DNA from: Ignavibacteriales bacterium
GTDB lineage: Bacteria; Bacteroidota; Ignavibacteria; Ignavibacteriales; Ignavibacteriaceae
Reading direction: 5' to 3'
Assembly: GCA_016709765.1 (NCBI GenBank)
Contig: JADJMD010000008.1
Span: 372,001 to 436,000 of the forward strand
Length of the DNA: 64,000 bases
The position numbers were made by a program, and so were the translations under genes. Numbering within the stretch: the first letter of the stretch is position 1; the number at the start of each line of letters is the position of its first letter. This document shows, in pieces, positions 19,374-27,299 of this stretch. Below the pieces are notes generated by a model that was not told the DNA's origin, did no database searches, and was given only the letters and a program-made list of their open reading frames with translations.

Positions 19374-20106
19374 TTTTTGCAAATCATTATCAATCGTGGT
19401 GAACTAAATTGCTCAAATTCGTTACCAAGAAAATCACCAAATGTTTTGTAAATATCAAATCCAATTTTTTGGATAGCATCGACTAGCTCATCTTTGGTAA
19501 ACATCCTTACAGATTCTTCAAATTGAGTTAGATTACCATTTTTTGTTATAACTATCTTTTTTGTTATACGTTTATCTTTAATTTTTCTGAACTGATGTAT
19601 TTCAGTATTATTAAAATTCTCTTCTGAAAATTCAATGAGATTTTGTTTCAAAAATAGTGAATTAAAAAAATCTAACACAAAGTATCCACCAATTTCTAAG
19701 AGATCATAGGCTTTTTTAAGAACTGAAAAATTTTCTTCATCAGTTTCAAAATATCCGAAACTTGTAAAAAGGTTTAATACCAAATTGAACTTTTCAAAGG
19801 TCTCAAATTTTCGAATATCAGATTGAATAAAATTTATTTTCAGGTTTTTGTTTTGTGCGGATTGTTTTGCAATTGATAATAAATTTCCACTCAGATCAAC
19901 AGCAGTTACATCAAAATCTTTTCTGGCAAGAATTATATATGTCTTCCGGCACCGCAAGCCATATCAATTATTTTTGCAGCTGATGGTATTTCAATATTAT
20001 TTAGGATAAGCTTTAAATGTTCTTCCGCATCTCTTTCGTTTCTATGTTGATATACATTTACATATTCTGGAGTGTTAAACCAATCTTTAAACCATTCTGA
20101 TTTCAT
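19370..20106 (-). CDS. Class I SAM-dependent methyltransferase, frameshifted
   Basis: ATG 20106 starts 'MKSEWFKDWFNTPEYVNVYQ' and reaches 'IIDMACGAGRH' (SAM motif I). The frame then hits a stop at about 19950, while 'LARKDFDVTAVDLSG' (motif II) continues in another frame. Inserting one base in the 'CATATATAATTC' context restores the spacing of three residues between G-R-H and L-A that this family shows, giving 245 residues in all. 'FNLVLNLFTSFGYF' and 'GGYFVLDFFNS' are the later motifs. The start overlaps the recR stop (ATGA), so the two are co-transcribed. The substrate is unknown, and it is a Tam/methyltransferase_25-like member. Confidence 0.8.
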
Positions 20107-20699
20107 AAATCAAGTCTATTTAACATTGCTCTTCCGATTGTGGCTTCATCGGCAAATTCTAAATCACCACCGATAGGAATACCCCGTGCGATGCGTGTAA
20201 CTTTTATGTTTAATGGCTTTATCAATCTTGCAAGATAAAGTGAAGTTGTTTCGCCTTCAGTATCAGGATTTATTGCAAGAATTATTTCAGTAATATTTTC
20301 ATTTTCAAATCTTGATAGTAACTCTTTTATTTTTAAATCGTGTGCAGAAACTCCTGCAAGTGGAGAAAGCACTCCGCCCAAAACGTGATAAAGTCCGTTA
20401 TATTCATTTGTCTTTTCAATGGCTATAACATCACTCGCTTCTTCAACAACACAAATTTTTGTTGTATCTCGCTTTACACTTTTACAAATTTCGCAAAGAT
20501 CTTCTTCTGTGATATTAAAACACCTTTTACAGAAAAATAATTTTGTCTTCAAATCCGCAATAGCCTTTAAAAATTTATTAACAGCATCCTGATCATTCTT
20601 TAAAATGTGCAATGCTAACCTTTGAGCTGTTTTTCTTCCGATTCCCGGAAGTTTACTCAATTCTTCAATTGCAATTAAAAGTGGTTCTGCTATCTGCAA
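20103..20699 (-). CDS. recR: Recombination mediator protein RecR
   Basis: A 198-residue protein with all RecR parts. These are a helix-hairpin-helix ('LSKLPGIGRKTAQRLALH', residues 14-31), a C4 zinc finger (Cys57, Cys60, Cys69, Cys72) and a TOPRIM domain with 'ICVVEEASDVIAIE' and 'AINPDTEGETTSLYL'. The C-terminal 'RIARGIPIGGDLEFADEATI' is highly conserved. RecR loads RecA with RecO or RecF at single-stranded DNA gaps. It lies 1 nt downstream of ybaB, the usual ybaB-recR arrangement. Confidence 0.97.
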   Translation of the reverse strand: MQIAEPLLIAIEELSKLPGIGRKTAQRLALHILKNDQDAVNKFLKAIADLKTKLFFCKRCFNITEEDLCEICKSVKRDTTKICVVEEASDVIAIEKTNEYNGLYHVLGGVLSPLAGVSAHDLKIKELLSRFENENITEIILAINPDTEGETTSLYLARLIKPLNIKVTRIARGIPIGGDLEFADEATIGRAMLNRLDL

Positions 20700-20700
20700 C

Positions 20701-21027
20701 TTAAAATCCTGGAATATTTAAGCCGGGAGGAATCATACCTTTTGTAACTTTAGCCATTTCTTCTTCTGCCATTTTATTTGCTGATTGTAAAGCTTTGTTA
20801 ACCGCTGCAACTACCAAATCTTCTAAAATCTCTTTTTCTTCAGAAACAATAACTTGAGGATCAATCTCGATCGAAATCAACTCTTTCATTCCATTAGCTT
20901 TTGCTTTAATCATTCCACCACCAGCTTCTTCGGTTACTGTCATATTTCCTAGTTGTCCTTGCACACGCTGCATCTCATCCTGCATTTTTTGCACTTGTTT
21001 CAACATTCCTTGCATTCCACCCTTCAT
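20701..21027 (-). CDS. ybaB: YbaB/EbfC-family nucleoid-associated protein
   Basis: The 108-residue protein shows the YbaB/EbfC pattern. It has an N-terminal Met- and Gln-rich helix ('MLKQVQKMQDEMQRVQGQL'), then 'VTEEAGGGMIKAKANGMKEL' and 'IEIDPQVI', and a C-terminal helix 'VAAVNKALQSANKMAEEEMAK' ending in 'GMIPPGLNIPGF'. These dimeric proteins bind DNA with low specificity. A strong 'AGGAG' lies 7 nt before ATG 21027. It starts the minus-strand ybaB-recR-methyltransferase-lipoprotein run. Confidence 0.95.
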   Translation of the reverse strand: MKGGMQGMLKQVQKMQDEMQRVQGQLGNMTVTEEAGGGMIKAKANGMKELISIEIDPQVIVSEEKEILEDLVVAAVNKALQSANKMAEEEMAKVTKGMIPPGLNIPGF

Positions 21028-21088
21028 AAAACACTCCTATAAAATTGAATTTTTCTGTTTATTAAGAAGTCAAATATAATATAAACGA

Positions 21089-21118
21089 TTGACTTTATGT
21101 ATTTAATATGCCTAATTT
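21089..21118 (+). promoter_or_regulatory. Possible sigma70-type promoter for the purC operon
   Basis: In the 134-bp divergent gap between ybaB and purC, 'TTGACT' (21089-21094) is followed after 18 bases by 'TAATTT' (21113-21118), about 44 nt before the purC start. The match is fair, but the region is very AT-rich, so chance matches are expected. No purine riboswitch-like fold was seen here. Confidence 0.3.
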
Positions 21119-21161
21119 CTGCCCTGAATTTTAGTAACTAAAAATTGCCAACAGAGGATAA

Positions 21162-21862
21162 ATGATTGAGACCATAAAACGAAATGATATTCCTTTTGAT
21201 GAGGGAAATTATCAGTTGATTGAATATCAAGACAATTACTTTATTGCTGATAAAAAGAAGGTAAAGGTGAAAGATATTGGTAAAAAGTTGCATTAGCCAA
21301 TGCCTTTTTCTTCGATTACCTTAAAGAATACCATATCCCAACTTCATTTTTAAGAATTGATGGTGAAAATGCTTTAAAATTTTCAGTTAGTACTGAATTT
21401 CCTTTCCGAATAAAAATTCTTAACACTGCAGATAAAAGAAATGCAAAAATCTTTGGGATGAAAGAGGGTTCGGAATTAAATCTTCCCGTTTTTGAATTTC
21501 ATTATGGATGTGGAAAAGAAAGTGTAATTAGTGAAAGCCATTTAATCGCTTTCGATTTATGCACACCTGAAGATATGAAATTGATCGCAAGAATTTGTTC
21601 AAAAATTAATGCAGTTCTAAAATCCTTTTTTGAAAGAAGAAACGAAATACTTGCTGAAGTTTGCTGCCATTTTGGAAAATTTGAAGATAAAATTTTCTTG
21701 ATCGGAGATTTTACACCAGCAAGTATCAAAATTTTTCCCAAAGACGAAAGTGTTAAATGGACAAATCCATACAAACTTTCAACAGGAAATGAAGTTAAAA
21801 AATATACCGATCATCTTTTAATATTGCGAGCGTTAAATAATGTTTACAAAATACGGCTATAG
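21162..21862 (+). CDS. purC: SAICAR synthetase PurC (phosphoribosylaminoimidazole-succinocarboxamide synthase), frameshifted
   Basis: ATG 21162, behind 'AGAGGATAA', opens a frame that stops after 'KVKVKDIGKKLH'. Adding one A to the A5 run at 21282-21286 gives 'DIGKKVALANAFFFDYLKEYHIPTSFL'. This is the PurC 'gkG.a..a.s..lf..L...gi.th' region, and it continues to 'RIKILNTADKRNAKIFGMKEGSEL' and 'PVFEFHYGCG' (equivalent to 'P..E...K.d'). The repaired length is 233 residues, normal for PurC. The enzyme joins CAIR and aspartate in purine synthesis. An essential biosynthetic gene broken by one base suggests sequence error. The C-terminus is divergent. Confidence 0.8.
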
Positions 21863-22483
21863 TACAATGGGAGCTGTTTTACAGTTGCATTTCTGTTGAT
21901 TCTACTTAGCATATATTTAGAAAATAATTTTATCCGGATTCCGCTTTTATTGCTTTCTGCATTTCTGATAATTTTTACACTCAATTTTTTTCGTGATCCT
22001 GATCGTATAGTTCCAAATAAATCTAACATAGTTGTCTCTCCAGCGGATGGAAGAGTGTTATTTGTAAAAGACGTATTAGATGATAAATTCCTGAACAGCA
22101 AAGCAAAATTAGTTTCGATCTTTATGTCCCCACTTAATGTTCACGTAAACAGAATTCCAATTACCGGCAAAGTTGATTACGTTAATTATATTAAAGGTGA
22201 ATACATTGCAGCATTTGAAGATAAGGCTTCTGAAAGAAATGAAAGAAATGAAATTGGAATTACAAGTCCTGCAGGGAATGTATTGTTTACTCAAATAGCC
22301 GGATTTGTTGCAAGAAGAATTATAAGTGATCTGAAAGTTGGAGACTTTGTAAATATTGGAAATCGATTCGGTATGATTAAATTTGGAAGTCGTGTTGATA
22401 TTATTGTTCCTGAGCAGTGGCAAGTAAAAGTAAAAAAAGACGACAAAGTTACTGCAGGCGAAACAATTCTTTTTGAATATTAA
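21840..22483 (+). CDS. psd: Archaeal-type phosphatidylserine decarboxylase proenzyme, frameshifted
   Basis: ATG 21840 overlaps the purC end by 23 nt and opens 'MFTKYGYSTMGAVL', then hits a stop. One added A near 21880 restores 'GAVLTVAFLLILLSIYL' and joins the 195-residue frame, total 214 residues. That frame has a membrane hairpin, 'FFRDPDRIVP', 'VVSPADGRV', 'SPLNVHVNRIPITG' and the autocatalytic site 'MIKFGSRVDIIVP', where Gly-Ser is cleaved to give the pyruvoyl group. It makes phosphatidylethanolamine from phosphatidylserine. It sits next to pssA, the preceding step. Confidence 0.9.
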
Positions 22484-22486
22484 TGG

Positions 22487-23206
22487 ATGAATCGATTTAG
22501 AATTACACCTTCTGTAATACCGAATTTATTTACCGCTATGAACATGTTCAGCGGTTTTTTTTCGATAATCAGCGCAAGCCAGGGAAATTTTATTTATGCG
22601 GGATGGTTAATAATTATCGCCGCAATCTTTGATACGCTTGATGGTTTTATGGCGCGTTTAACAAAATCCAGCAGCGAACTAGGCGTTGAATTAGACTCAC
22701 TTGCTGATGTTGTAAGTTTTGGTGCGGCCCCGTCATTTCTGCTTTATGCAACTTATTTTTTTCAGTTTGATACTTTTGGAATACTAATCAGTTCACTACC
22801 ATTAATTGCAGGCGGATTTCGTTTAGCTAGATTTAATGTACAGCTTGTAGGATTTAATAAATCTTATTTTACCGGTTTACCAATTCCTTCTTCAGCACTA
22901 ACAATTGTTTGCTTCATCTTATCATTTTATAATAACGGTTTTGGTGAGACCGAAAAACAATTTATAATTCCAATGGTTCTAATTGTATCTTTCTTGATGG
23001 TTAGTAATATTAAGTATGATACTATTCCTAAGTTTACCATGGATGCTATTAAAAAAAATCCTTTGATTTACATTACATATTTGATCGCACTAATAGTGCT
23101 TATACTTTTTACGGTTAAAGGATTGTTTTTCATTTTTGTTTTCATGATCGGATTTGGTATTTTTCGGCAAATTTTTAGGTATTTCTCAACTAAAAAATCT
23201 GAGTGA
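22487..23206 (+). CDS. pssA: CDP-diacylglycerol-serine O-phosphatidyltransferase
   Basis: The 239-residue multi-spanning protein holds the full CDP-alcohol phosphotransferase motif D-G-x2-A-R-x8-G-x3-D-x3-D (Asp52, Gly53, Ala56, Arg57, Gly66, Asp70, Asp74). It also has the PssA-type start 'ITPSVIPNLFTAMNMFSGF' and 'ADVVSFGAAPS'. It makes phosphatidylserine from CDP-diacylglycerol and serine in the inner membrane and hands it to Psd, encoded 4 nt upstream. The two genes form a phosphatidylethanolamine module. Confidence 0.95.
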   Translation: MNRFRITPSVIPNLFTAMNMFSGFFSIISASQGNFIYAGWLIIIAAIFDTLDGFMARLTKSSSELGVELDSLADVVSFGAAPSFLLYATYFFQFDTFGILISSLPLIAGGFRLARFNVQLVGFNKSYFTGLPIPSSALTIVCFILSFYNNGFGETEKQFIIPMVLIVSFLMVSNIKYDTIPKFTMDAIKKNPLIYITYLIALIVLILFTVKGLFFIFVFMIGFGIFRQIFRYFSTKKSE

Positions 23207-23209
23207 AAC

Positions 23210-23461
23210 GTGTTTAAAGCTAAAGTTTTAATAAAACGCAGACCATCTATTCTTGACCCGCAAGGTGTTGCAGTAGAAAAAGGTGCAAAACATCTTGGTA
23301 TTTCAAATATCACAAGCACTCGCATCGGAAAACTAATTGAGTTTGATGTAAATCTATCCGATCGAAATGCTGCAGAAAAAGAAGTGAATGAATATTGTTC
23401 TAAACTGCTTTCTAATCCAATTATGGAAGATTTTGAATTTACTTTGGATGAAGTAAAATGA
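23210..23461 (+). CDS. purS: Phosphoribosylformylglycinamidine synthase subunit PurS
   Basis: An 83-residue protein beginning at GTG 23210 with 'FKAKVLIKRRPSILDPQGVAVEKGAKHLG', the PurS signature, and ending 'NPIMEDFEFTLDEVK'. PurS bridges PurL and PurQ in the FGAM synthase complex. It overlaps purQ by 4 nt (ATGA), as is usual. purL is not in the window. Confidence 0.95.
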   Translation: MFKAKVLIKRRPSILDPQGVAVEKGAKHLGISNITSTRIGKLIEFDVNLSDRNAAEKEVNEYCSKLLSNPIMEDFEFTLDEVK

Positions 23462-24159
23462 ATTTAAAGTTTGGTGTAGTAGTTTTTCCCGGCTCCAATT
23501 GCGATCACGATGCATATTATTCTTTACGCAAAGTACTAAACTATGATGTTGAATTTCTCTGGCATAAAGACACAGATTTAAAACACAGCAGCGTTATTCT
23601 CTTGCCAGGGGGATTTTCTTACGGCGATTATCTTCGCACAGGTTCTATCGCAAGATTTTCTCCAATTATGAATTCAGTTATAAGCTTTGCAAATAAAGGC
23701 GGAATTGTAATTGGAATTTGCAATGGTTTTCAAATCTTACTGGAAGCTGGTTTGTTGCCCGGAGTTATGATACGCAATAATTCCCTTAAGTTTGCTTGTA
23801 AAGATGTTTATCTTAAAACTGAAAATAGAGAAACGATCTTTTCAAGTGAAATTGGTGAAGAAACTTCAGCAATAAAAATTCCTATCGCACATGGCGAAGG
23901 AAATTATTTTGCCGATGCACTAGTGTTACAGGAGCTTGAAACAAATAAACAAATACTTTTTAGATATGCGGATGCAAATGGAAAAGTAAATGATGAAAGT
24001 AATCCAAATGGTTCTCAACTTAACATAGCAGGAATTGTAAACAAAAATGGTAACGTAATGGGAATGATGCCCCATCCGGAAAGAGCTTGCGATCCGACTC
24101 TTGGCAGAACTGATGGGCAGTTAATTTTTAAATCGATAGCTAATTATATATTAAACTAA
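23458..24159 (+). CDS. purQ: Phosphoribosylformylglycinamidine synthase subunit PurQ (glutaminase)
   Basis: The 233-residue class I glutamine amidotransferase has 'VVVFPGSNCDHDAY' at the N-terminus, 'LLPGGFSYGDYLRTG', the nucleophile Cys88 in 'GICNGFQ', and His206/Glu208 in 'MMPHPERACDP'. It supplies ammonia to PurL in purine synthesis. The ATGA overlap with purS implies equal translation. It is normal in length and motifs, with no odd features. Confidence 0.97.
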   Translation: MNLKFGVVVFPGSNCDHDAYYSLRKVLNYDVEFLWHKDTDLKHSSVILLPGGFSYGDYLRTGSIARFSPIMNSVISFANKGGIVIGICNGFQILLEAGLLPGVMIRNNSLKFACKDVYLKTENRETIFSSEIGEETSAIKIPIAHGEGNYFADALVLQELETNKQILFRYADANGKVNDESNPNGSQLNIAGIVNKNGNVMGMMPHPERACDPTLGRTDGQLIFKSIANYILN

Positions 24160-24168
24160 AGGAACGAT

Positions 24169-24363
24169 ATGTTTGGAAATTTAGGTGCAGGCGAAATAAT
24201 AATAATTGTTCTCGTAATTCTATTGTTATTTGGGGCAAAGAAAATTCCGGAACTAGCTCAAGGTTTAGGGAAAGGTATGAAGGAATTTAAAAAATCTTTA
24301 AAAGATGTTGAAGAAGAGATCAAAAAAACTGATGATGATGTAAAAAAATCTGATAAGTCTTAA
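24169..24363 (+). CDS. tatA: Sec-independent translocase TatA/E
   Basis: The 64-residue protein has a short N-terminus 'MFGNLGAGEIIIIVLVILLLFG', a single membrane helix, the hinge 'AKKIPELAQGLGKGMKEFKKSL' and an acidic and lysine-rich tail. This is the TatA/TatE form. It is preceded by 'AAAGGAACGAT'. It forms the Tat channel for folded proteins. tatC is not nearby. Confidence 0.92.
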   Translation: MFGNLGAGEIIIIVLVILLLFGAKKIPELAQGLGKGMKEFKKSLKDVEEEIKKTDDDVKKSDKS

Positions 24364-24382
24364 GTTTTAATGATGTATTTTC

Positions 24383-24456
24383 CGGGGTGTAGCGCAGCCC
24401 GGTAGCGCGCTTCGTTCGGGACGAAGAGGCCGTAGGTTCGAATCCTATCACCCCGA
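24383..24456 (+). tRNA. tRNA-Pro (anticodon CGG)
   Basis: A full cloverleaf is visible. The acceptor strands CGGGGTG (24383-24389) and CACCCCG (24449-24455) pair perfectly, and the D stem is GCGC/GCGC. The anticodon stem CTTCG/CGAAG encloses loop TTCGGGA, placing CGG at 24417-24419 with G37, as in proline tRNAs. The T arm is GTAGG-TTCGAAT-CCTAT with discriminator A at 24456. CCA is not encoded. Two altered copies of its 3' part follow. Confidence 0.95.
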
Positions 24457-24486
24457 CTTTTGGTATTTTATTTTTCATTTTTTAAA

Positions 24487-24621
24487 GAGGTCGTAGGTTC
24501 TCCCATTGGGATTCCTTCGGAAGAATCCTATCACCCCGACTTTTAGTATTTTATTTTTCATTTTTAAAAAGGTCGTAGGTTCTCCCAGAGGGATTTCTTC
24601 GGAAGAATCCTATCACCCCGA
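24487..24621 (+). repeat. Two tandem tRNA-Pro 3'-end-derived repeats with an inserted hairpin
   Basis: Downstream of tRNA-Pro, the variable-loop/T-arm/acceptor segment is repeated twice (24487-24539 and 24569-24621), with 82-83 nt between equivalent 'CACCCCGA' ends. In both copies exactly 22 nt are inserted in the T loop between 'GGTTC' and 'GAATCC'. The insert contains a TCCC-x3-GGGA mini-hairpin whose loop differs (ATT, AGA) while the stem is kept. It also contains a 'CTTCGGAA' apex closed by GGATT(C/T)/GAATCC. The AT-rich spacer ('CTTTT.GTATTTTATTTTTCATTTTT') is also repeated after the tRNA itself. The role is unknown. Confidence 0.85.
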
Positions 24622-24642
24622 TTAACTTTTTTAGGTATTATT

Positions 24643-25140
24643 ATGGCACAAAATCATTCTTTTGATATTGTTTCTGAAATTGATTTTCAGGAAGCTGATA
24701 ATGCTGTTAATCAAGCATTAAAAGAAATTCATCAGCGTTATGATCTTAAGGATTCTAACACCCAACTTGAACTTAATAAAAAAGATAAACTGATTACAAT
24801 TAACACCAAAGATGATTACTCCCGAAAATCTTCCGTTGATATTTTAGAAACAAAATTTATTCGTAGAAGTATATCCATTAAAGCTCTAAAGTTTAATGAG
24901 CCTGAAGCCGCCTCTGGTGGAAGACTAAAACAAGTAATAAATCTTCAAAGCGGAATCTCAAAAGAAAACGCCAAGATTATTACAAAGCTTATTAAAGAAT
25001 CCAAACTAAAGGTCAGCGCACAGATTCAGGATGAACAAGTTAGAGTTACCGGTGCAAAAATTGATGATCTTCAAGCGGTTATAACAATGGTTAAAGAAGC
25101 TGAACTTGACTTCCCTACTCAGTTTGTGAATATGAAATAA
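24643..25140 (+). CDS. yajQ: YajQ-family nucleotide-binding protein
   Basis: The 165-residue protein matches YajQ/UPF0234 end to end. It has 'SFDIVSEIDFQEADNAVNQA', 'EIHQRYDLKDSNTQLEL', 'LKQVINLQSGISKENAKII' and 'KLKVSAQIQDEQVRVTGAKIDDLQAVI'. Members bind nucleotides, and some bind cyclic di-GMP or GTP. The exact role here is unknown. The tRNA-derived repeats lie immediately upstream, and the start ATG 24643 comes only 21 nt after the second copy. Confidence 0.93.
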   Translation: MAQNHSFDIVSEIDFQEADNAVNQALKEIHQRYDLKDSNTQLELNKKDKLITINTKDDYSRKSSVDILETKFIRRSISIKALKFNEPEAASGGRLKQVINLQSGISKENAKIITKLIKESKLKVSAQIQDEQVRVTGAKIDDLQAVITMVKEAELDFPTQFVNMK

Positions 25141-25310
25141 AAATATTCTTTAGAATTTCAACCAGCACAAAATTTCATTGTTCCCTTTAAAATTATATTT
25201 CCCCTTTAGATTGAATTATCAATTTTCTTTTGAATTACCCCAATCAATTATTCAGGAATTGAATCAATTATGTTATTTTTAGCAATAAAATCTTTAATAA
25301 TAAATTCTTG

Positions 25311-26737
25311 ATGACATTTTATAAAAACCACAAAGAAAAATTAGGGCTTATAAAATCAGGCAAGTTAAGCCTTGAAGAAAATGTAAAGCACTTCCTTAAG
25401 AATATTGAGGACCAAAAAGATCTTAATGCATTTAACTTTGTTTTTGAAGATGAAGCAATTGAATCAACAAAACTTGTTGAGCAAAAATAATTAATAATTC
25501 TGCAGGCAGATTAGCGGGAATGGTTATAGCAATAAAAGATGTGCTTGCCTATCAAGATCATCCACTTACCTGCTCATCAAATATCTTAAAAAATTTTACT
25601 TCGCTTTATACTGCTACTGCTGTGCAAAATTTGATAGATCAAGATGCAATCATTATAGGTAAAACTAATTGCGATGAATTTGCGATGGGATCATCAAATG
25701 AAAACTCTGCATTTGGTAATGTTATAAATCCTGTGGATAAAACTCGAGTTCCTGGTGGTTCAAGCGGCGGATCAGCAGTTGCTGTTGCGGCAAATCTTTG
25801 TGATGTTTCTCTCGGCACAGATACGGGTGGATCCATTCGACAGCCTGCAGCATTTTGCGGAGTTTATGGATTGAAACCAACTTACGGAAGGGTTTCTCGC
25901 TTTGGATTAACAGCATTTGCTTCATCATTTGATACTATTGGACCATTTTCAAAAAATGTTGAAGATGCGGCATTGGTTATGGAAGTTATTTCAGGAAAAG
26001 ATTTAAATGATTCTACATTAATTGAAAAAGTAATTCCGGATTTTTCTACATCATTATCAAAGGACAAAAAACTTAAAATTGGTATTCCAAAAGAATATTT
26101 TGCGGATGGGCTTAATGATGAAATTAAAACCGCAATATTAAATGTTGTAGATGAATTAATACTTGAGGGTTATGAGATAAAAGAAGTTTCACTTTCAAAA
26201 ACTGAATACACAATTGCTACTTATTACATTTTAACAACAGCAGAAGCTTCATCCAACCTTGCGAGATTTGATGGTGCACGTTATGGATATAGAGCGAGTG
26301 ATTATTCCAATCTTAAAGAAATGTATTTAAATTCACGCACACAAGGATTCGGTAAAGAAGTAAAAAGAAGAATAATGCTTGGCACTTATGTGCTTTCTTC
26401 AGGATATTACGAAGCTTATTATCGCAAAGCACAAAAAGTTAGAAGACTAATTAAAGAAGATTTTGATAATGTATTTAAGCAAGTTGATTTGCTGATAACT
26501 CCAACAACTCCAACCGTTGCATTTAAGATTGGTGAAAAATCTGATGATCCATTGCAAATGTATTTAAGCGACATCTATACAACATCTGCAAACCTTGCCG
26601 GCTTACCAGGAATGAATATACCAATTGGAAAAAACTCCGATAATCTGCCAATTGGGTTACAAATTTTATCACAACAGTTTGAAGAAGAAAAGATTTTCAA
26701 GTTAGCAAAACACATTCAAGATGAAATCTCAAGCTGA
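25311..26737 (+). CDS. gatA: Glutamyl-tRNA(Gln) amidotransferase subunit A, frameshifted
   Basis: The N-terminal frame (ATG 25311) ends after 'ESTKLVEQK'. One added A in the A5 run at 25483-25487 gives 'VEQKIINNSAGRLAGMVIAIKDV' and joins the 405-residue frame. Together they make 475 residues, the family norm. The amidase Ser-cisSer-Lys core is present: Lys in 'VIAIKDV', 'PGGSSGGSAVAVAA' and the nucleophile in 'GTDTGGSIRQPAAFCG'. 'YGLKPTYGRVSRFGL' and 'GLPGMNIPIG' support GatA over other amidases. GatA supplies ammonia for converting Glu-tRNA(Gln) to Gln-tRNA(Gln). It should be essential if GlnRS is absent, so the break is suspect. Confidence 0.93.
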
Positions 26738-27227
26738 AATATCCTTTCGCAATTGGACTAAAGAAGACTTTAACATAGTAAAAAACATTTTACTTACAAC
26801 CTGGAAAGATGCTTATTCTTTTATTCCAGAAGCAGATATTCTTTTCCACTTTGATAATTTTTATAATCACGACAGACTAATTGAAATGATAAATGATCCC
26901 TTCACAAAGGGAATTATTGCAGATGTTAATGCTATTCCCGCAGGTTGGATGAAAGTTTTTGAAAACACTATTGATAAAAAAATTTTCGTTTCATCTCTTT
27001 ATGTTTTACCAAAATATCAAGGGTTTGGACTTGGTAAAAAGTTATTAAACGAGGCTTATAGAATCGCAAAAGAAAAGCATTTTAATAAAGTCTGGCTTGG
27101 AGTAATGGAACAAAATATAAAATCACTTGATTGGTATAGAAATCTTGGGTTTGTTTTTGATGAAGAAGAGCCTTTTCAAATGGGTTCTACAGAAGTTATG
27201 CACTTGATTGGGTATAAAATCATCTAA
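26721..27227 (+). CDS. GNAT-family N-acetyltransferase
   Basis: A 168-residue protein with the GNAT acetyl-CoA site 'LYVLPKYQGFGLGKKLLNEA' (Q/R-x-x-G-x-G/A) and the motif B end 'WLGVMEQNIKSLDWYRNLGF'. The start overlaps the gatA end by 17 nt. The acceptor (small molecule or protein) cannot be deduced. The C-terminal 'QMGSTEVMHLIGYKI' is typical of the RimI-like branch. Confidence 0.88.
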   Translation: MKSQAEISFRNWTKEDFNIVKNILLTTWKDAYSFIPEADILFHFDNFYNHDRLIEMINDPFTKGIIADVNAIPAGWMKVFENTIDKKIFVSSLYVLPKYQGFGLGKKLLNEAYRIAKEKHFNKVWLGVMEQNIKSLDWYRNLGFVFDEEEPFQMGSTEVMHLIGYKII

Positions 27228-27299
27228 TTCCGACATTTATCATTATCCTAGAATTTCCTTATTTTTGTTTATAAAATTTTAATTAGCAAAGGATTATTT

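Noticed and set aside
20340..20540. Small plus-strand ORF inside recR
   Set aside because: It is a shadow of the recR frame with no start signal or family match. The same holds for the other antisense ORFs inside MutS, MutL, RibBA, NfeD and the mutase.
24383..24642. Repeats after tRNA-Pro considered as a CRISPR array
   Set aside because: Only two copies, the repeated sequence is the tRNA end, the spacers are themselves repeated, and no cas genes are present.
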